Positions 17,687 through 19,675 of a stretch of 19,675 nt of DNA are shown here, one piece after another. This DNA comes from an uncultured Steroidobacter sp. (GTDB lineage Bacteria > Pseudomonadota > Gammaproteobacteria > Steroidobacterales > Steroidobacteraceae): the NCBI RefSeq assembly GCF_937958065.1, contig NZ_CALFXI010000060.1, positions 1 to 19,675 on the forward strand. The letters are read 5' to 3'. The notes beneath the pieces were generated by a model. It worked only from the letters and a program-made list of their open reading frames with translations, ran no database searches and was not told where the DNA came from. The first letter of the stretch is position 1; every line of letters starts with the position of its first letter. Made by a program: the position numbers and the translations under genes.

Positions 17687-18178
17687 ATGAAAACGCCTGC
17701 CAGTTTTTTCAAGACGTTCTTCCTGACGGAGCTGATCGTCGGGCTGTACGTGACGATGCGTCAGTTCGTCGCGCGCCCGAACATCACGGTTCAGTACCCG
17801 GAAGAGAAGACTCCGCAATCGCCTCGCTATCGCGGCCTGCATGCGCAGCGCCGTTATGCGAACGGCCAGGAGCGCTGCATCGCCTGCAAACTGTGCGAAG
17901 CGGTGTGCCCGGCGCTGGCGATCACCATCGAGTCCGATGTCGCGGCCGACGGCACCCGCCGCACCACGCGCTACGACATCGACCTGTTCAAGTGCATCTT
18001 CTGCGGCTTCTGCGAAGAGGCCTGCCCGGTGGACGCGATCGTCGAGACCCGGATTCACGAGTATCACTTCGAGAATCCCGGCGAGAACATCATGACCAAG
18101 GACAAGCTGCTGGCCATCGGCGATCGCTACGAAGCCATGATCGCGGCCGACAAAGCTGCCGACGCGAAGTACCGCTAA
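17687..18178 (+). CDS. nuoI: NADH-quinone oxidoreductase subunit I
   Basis: A ferredoxin-like subunit carrying the two [4Fe-4S] clusters N6a and N6b, passing electrons from NuoG to NuoB. The 163-residue product has a hydrophobic N-terminal segment (FFKTFFLTELIVGLYVTM) that lies on the membrane, then the two motifs C64-C67-C70-C74 (CIACKLCEAVCP) and C103-C106-C109-C113 (CIFCGFCEEACP). The start ATG at 17687 is preceded by AGTTAGCC, the same eight bases as before nuoD, with AAGAG slightly further upstream. nuoJ begins 3 bases after the stop. Confidence 0.98.
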   Translation: MKTPASFFKTFFLTELIVGLYVTMRQFVARPNITVQYPEEKTPQSPRYRGLHAQRRYANGQERCIACKLCEAVCPALAITIESDVAADGTRRTTRYDIDLFKCIFCGFCEEACPVDAIVETRIHEYHFENPGENIMTKDKLLAIGDRYEAMIAADKAADAKYR

Positions 18179-18181
18179 GTT

Positions 18182-18805
18182 ATGTCCATCACCGAAATTC
18201 TTTTCTACGCGTTCTCCGGCGTGCTGCTGGTTTCAGCCGTCGGCGTCATTACCGCGCGCAACCCGGTGCACGCGGCGTTGTTCCTCGTGTTCTCGTTCTT
18301 CAACAGCGCGGTGCTGTGGATGCTGCTGGAAGCGGAGTTCCTCGCCATCGTGCTGGTGCTGGTCTACGTCGGCGCCGTGATGGTGCTGTTCTTGTTCGTC
18401 GTGATGATGCTCGACGTGAACGTCGCGGAGGTGAGGGCAGGCTTCACCCGTTACGCGCCGCTGGGCATTCTCATCGCACTCATCGTGGTCGCCGAAATCG
18501 GCAGCGTCGTGTGGGTGAAGAGCCTCGGCACCGAAGTGACGCCGGTCGCTCAGGTGGCGGTGGCGGAGGGCTATAGCAACACCGGCGCGCTCGGTCAGCT
18601 GCTCTACACCAAGTATCTGTATCCGTTCGAGCTCGCGGCGGTGATCCTGCTGCTCGCCATCGTGGCGGCGATCGTGCTGACCATGCGCCGTCGCGCCGGC
18701 CTCAAACAGCAGGACATTGCGGCGCAGGTGTCGGTGCGGGCGCAGGATCGAGTGCGCGTGGTGAAGATGCCTCCGGTGATCGAAGGGGGCGAGAAGCAGT
18801 CATGA
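18182..18805 (+). CDS. nuoJ: NADH-quinone oxidoreductase subunit J
   Basis: A membrane-arm subunit with about five TM helices. The third helix holds the conserved VYVGAVMVLFLFVVMML, whose helix is thought to switch conformation during the catalytic cycle. The 207 residues include a C-terminal cytoplasmic tail after the last helix (RRRAGLKQQDIAAQVSV...DRVRVVKMPP), of a kind seen in beta- and xanthomonad-type NuoJ. The ATG is 3 bases after the nuoI stop, and the stop overlaps nuoK by 4 bases (ATGA). Confidence 0.97.
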   Translation: MSITEILFYAFSGVLLVSAVGVITARNPVHAALFLVFSFFNSAVLWMLLEAEFLAIVLVLVYVGAVMVLFLFVVMMLDVNVAEVRAGFTRYAPLGILIALIVVAEIGSVVWVKSLGTEVTPVAQVAVAEGYSNTGALGQLLYTKYLYPFELAAVILLLAIVAAIVLTMRRRAGLKQQDIAAQVSVRAQDRVRVVKMPPVIEGGEKQS

Positions 18806-19107
18806 TTTCCCTGAACTTCGTTTTGATGCTGGCGGGCATCCTGTTCGCCCTCAGCGTCGCCGGCATCTTCCTGAACCGGAAGAACGTCATCCTGCTGCTG
18901 ATGTGCATCGAGCTGATGCTGCTCGCGGTGAACTTCAACTTCATCGCGTTCGCGCGCCAGCTGGGCGACCTGGGCGGCCAGGTGTTCGTGTTCTTCATCC
19001 TTACGGTCGCGGCCGCCGAGTCCGCCATCGGCCTCGCCATCCTGGTGGTGCTGTTCCGCGAGCGTAAGAGCATCAACGTCGAGCAGCTCGACACGATGAA
19101 GGGCTAG
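18802..19107 (+). CDS. nuoK: NADH-quinone oxidoreductase subunit K
   Basis: A small membrane-arm subunit related to MrpC, taking part in proton translocation. The 101-residue product has three TM helices and both buried glutamates: E37 in LLMCIELMLLAVN and E73 in TVAAAESAIGLAI, matching E36 and E72 of E. coli. The loop FARQLGDLGGQVFVFF is family-typical. The ATG lies in the nuoJ stop (ATGA). The gap to nuoL is 18 bases. Confidence 0.98.
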   Translation: MISLNFVLMLAGILFALSVAGIFLNRKNVILLLMCIELMLLAVNFNFIAFARQLGDLGGQVFVFFILTVAAAESAIGLAILVVLFRERKSINVEQLDTMKG

Positions 19108-19125
19108 TCCCCGGATTAACAAGAA

Positions 19126-19675
19126 ATGATCTCGCAATCCGTACTCCTGACCATCGTTCTCGCGCCGCTCCTGGCGGCCATCCTCGCCGGCATCGCCGGC
19201 AAGGTCATCGGCCGCGCCGGCGCTCATACCGTCACCATTGCCGGCGTCGCCATCGCGTTCGGCCTGTCGGCCTACGTGCTGAAGCTGCTGCTGGTGGATG
19301 GCGCGCCCATCGTCAACCAGACCGTCTACACCTGGCTGGTGAGCGACGGCATCCGCATGGAGGTCGGCTTCCTGGTCGACAACCTGAGCGCCATGATGAT
19401 GACCGTGGTGACGTTCGTGTCGCTGTGCGTGCACGTCTACACCATCGGCTACATGAAGGACGATCCGGGCTATCAGCGCTTCTTCGCTTATATCTCGCTG
19501 TTCACGTTCTCCATGCTGATGCTGGTGATGTCGAACAACTTCATGCAGCTGTTCTTCGGCTGGGAAGCGGTGGGCGTGGTGTCGTACCTGCTGATCGGCT
19601 TCTGGTACACGCGCCCGTCGGCGATCTTCGCCAACCTGAAGGCCTTCCTGGTCAACCGCGTCGGCGACTTCGGCT
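19126..19675 (+). CDS. nuoL: NADH-quinone oxidoreductase subunit L, N-terminal part (3' end outside window)
   Basis: NuoL is the distal antiporter-like proton-pumping subunit of complex I. The frame from ATG 19126 (MISQSVLLTIVLAPLLA) stays open to the window edge, giving 183 residues of a protein usually above 600. Visible signatures are the first helices, the VDNLSAMMMTVVTFVSL segment, the HVYTIGYM loop and FFGWEAVGVVSYLLIGFW, whose E147 corresponds to the channel glutamate E144 of E. coli NuoL. KAFLVNRVGDFG then follows, where the sequence ends. The Shine-Dalgarno sequence is weak (AACAAGAA). The stop lies beyond the window. Confidence 0.97.
   Translation, partial: MISQSVLLTIVLAPLLAAILAGIAGKVIGRAGAHTVTIAGVAIAFGLSAYVLKLLLVDGAPIVNQTVYTWLVSDGIRMEVGFLVDNLSAMMMTVVTFVSLCVHVYTIGYMKDDPGYQRFFAYISLFTFSMLMLVMSNNFMQLFFGWEAVGVVSYLLIGFWYTRPSAIFANLKAFLVNRVGDFG

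Overview
The window is a GC-rich, gene-dense stretch of core chromosome from a gammaproteobacterium. It joins two conserved housekeeping blocks: carB-greA-(DUF4149)-yhbY/rlmE-ftsH-folP-glmM-tpiA-secG-tRNA-Leu, and the respiratory complex I operon, nuoA to nuoL, which runs off the right edge. The secG to tRNA-Leu(GAG) neighbourhood and the rlmE-ftsH-folP-glmM string are typical of Gammaproteobacteria. Separate nuoC and nuoD genes (fused in Escherichia and Pseudomonas) and a short NuoG without N7 ligands argue against enterics and pseudomonads. They fit the Xanthomonadales/Nevskiales/Steroidobacter side of the class better. That placement is inference from gene order and protein character, not a search result.

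Layout. Bases 1-1250 hold the C-terminal part of carB, which overlaps greA by 4 bases. A four-helix DUF4149 membrane protein (1820-2293) meets yhbY tail to tail, with overlapping stop codons. A short divergent region (2602-2710) separates yhbY from rlmE, followed by ftsH, a strong GNRA-loop hairpin, folP, glmM, tpiA and secG, all on the plus strand. A class II tRNA-Leu with anticodon GAG and an encoded CCA end lies at 9135-9219. A 358-base region (9220-9577) with palindromes and at least one good sigma-70-like promoter precedes nuoA. From there to the right edge the nuo genes A, B, C, D, E, F, G, H, I, J, K and the start of L are packed tightly, with overlaps at A/B, D/E, G/H and J/K.

Functionally the left half covers pyrimidine/arginine precursor synthesis (CarB), transcript cleavage (GreA), 50S ribosome maturation (YhbY, RlmE), membrane protein quality control (FtsH), folate synthesis (FolP), cell-wall amino-sugar synthesis (GlmM), glycolysis (TpiA), protein export (SecG) and a leucine tRNA. 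The right half encodes the peripheral arm of NADH:quinone oxidoreductase (NuoB-G, I) and much of its membrane arm (NuoA, H, J, K, L). The expected flavin, iron-sulfur, quinone and proton-channel residues that I looked for are present in the complete genes.

I see no mobile element, CRISPR array, defence system, prophage or new gene cluster, and no broken gene. The points worth a second look are small-scale: a terminator-like hairpin inside the nuo operon between nuoB and nuoC, a promoter -10 box that decides the nuoA start, a NuoG whose only cysteines are its 11 cluster ligands, overlapping convergent stop codons, an identical 8-base leader before nuoD and nuoI, and TTG starts on ftsH and glmM.
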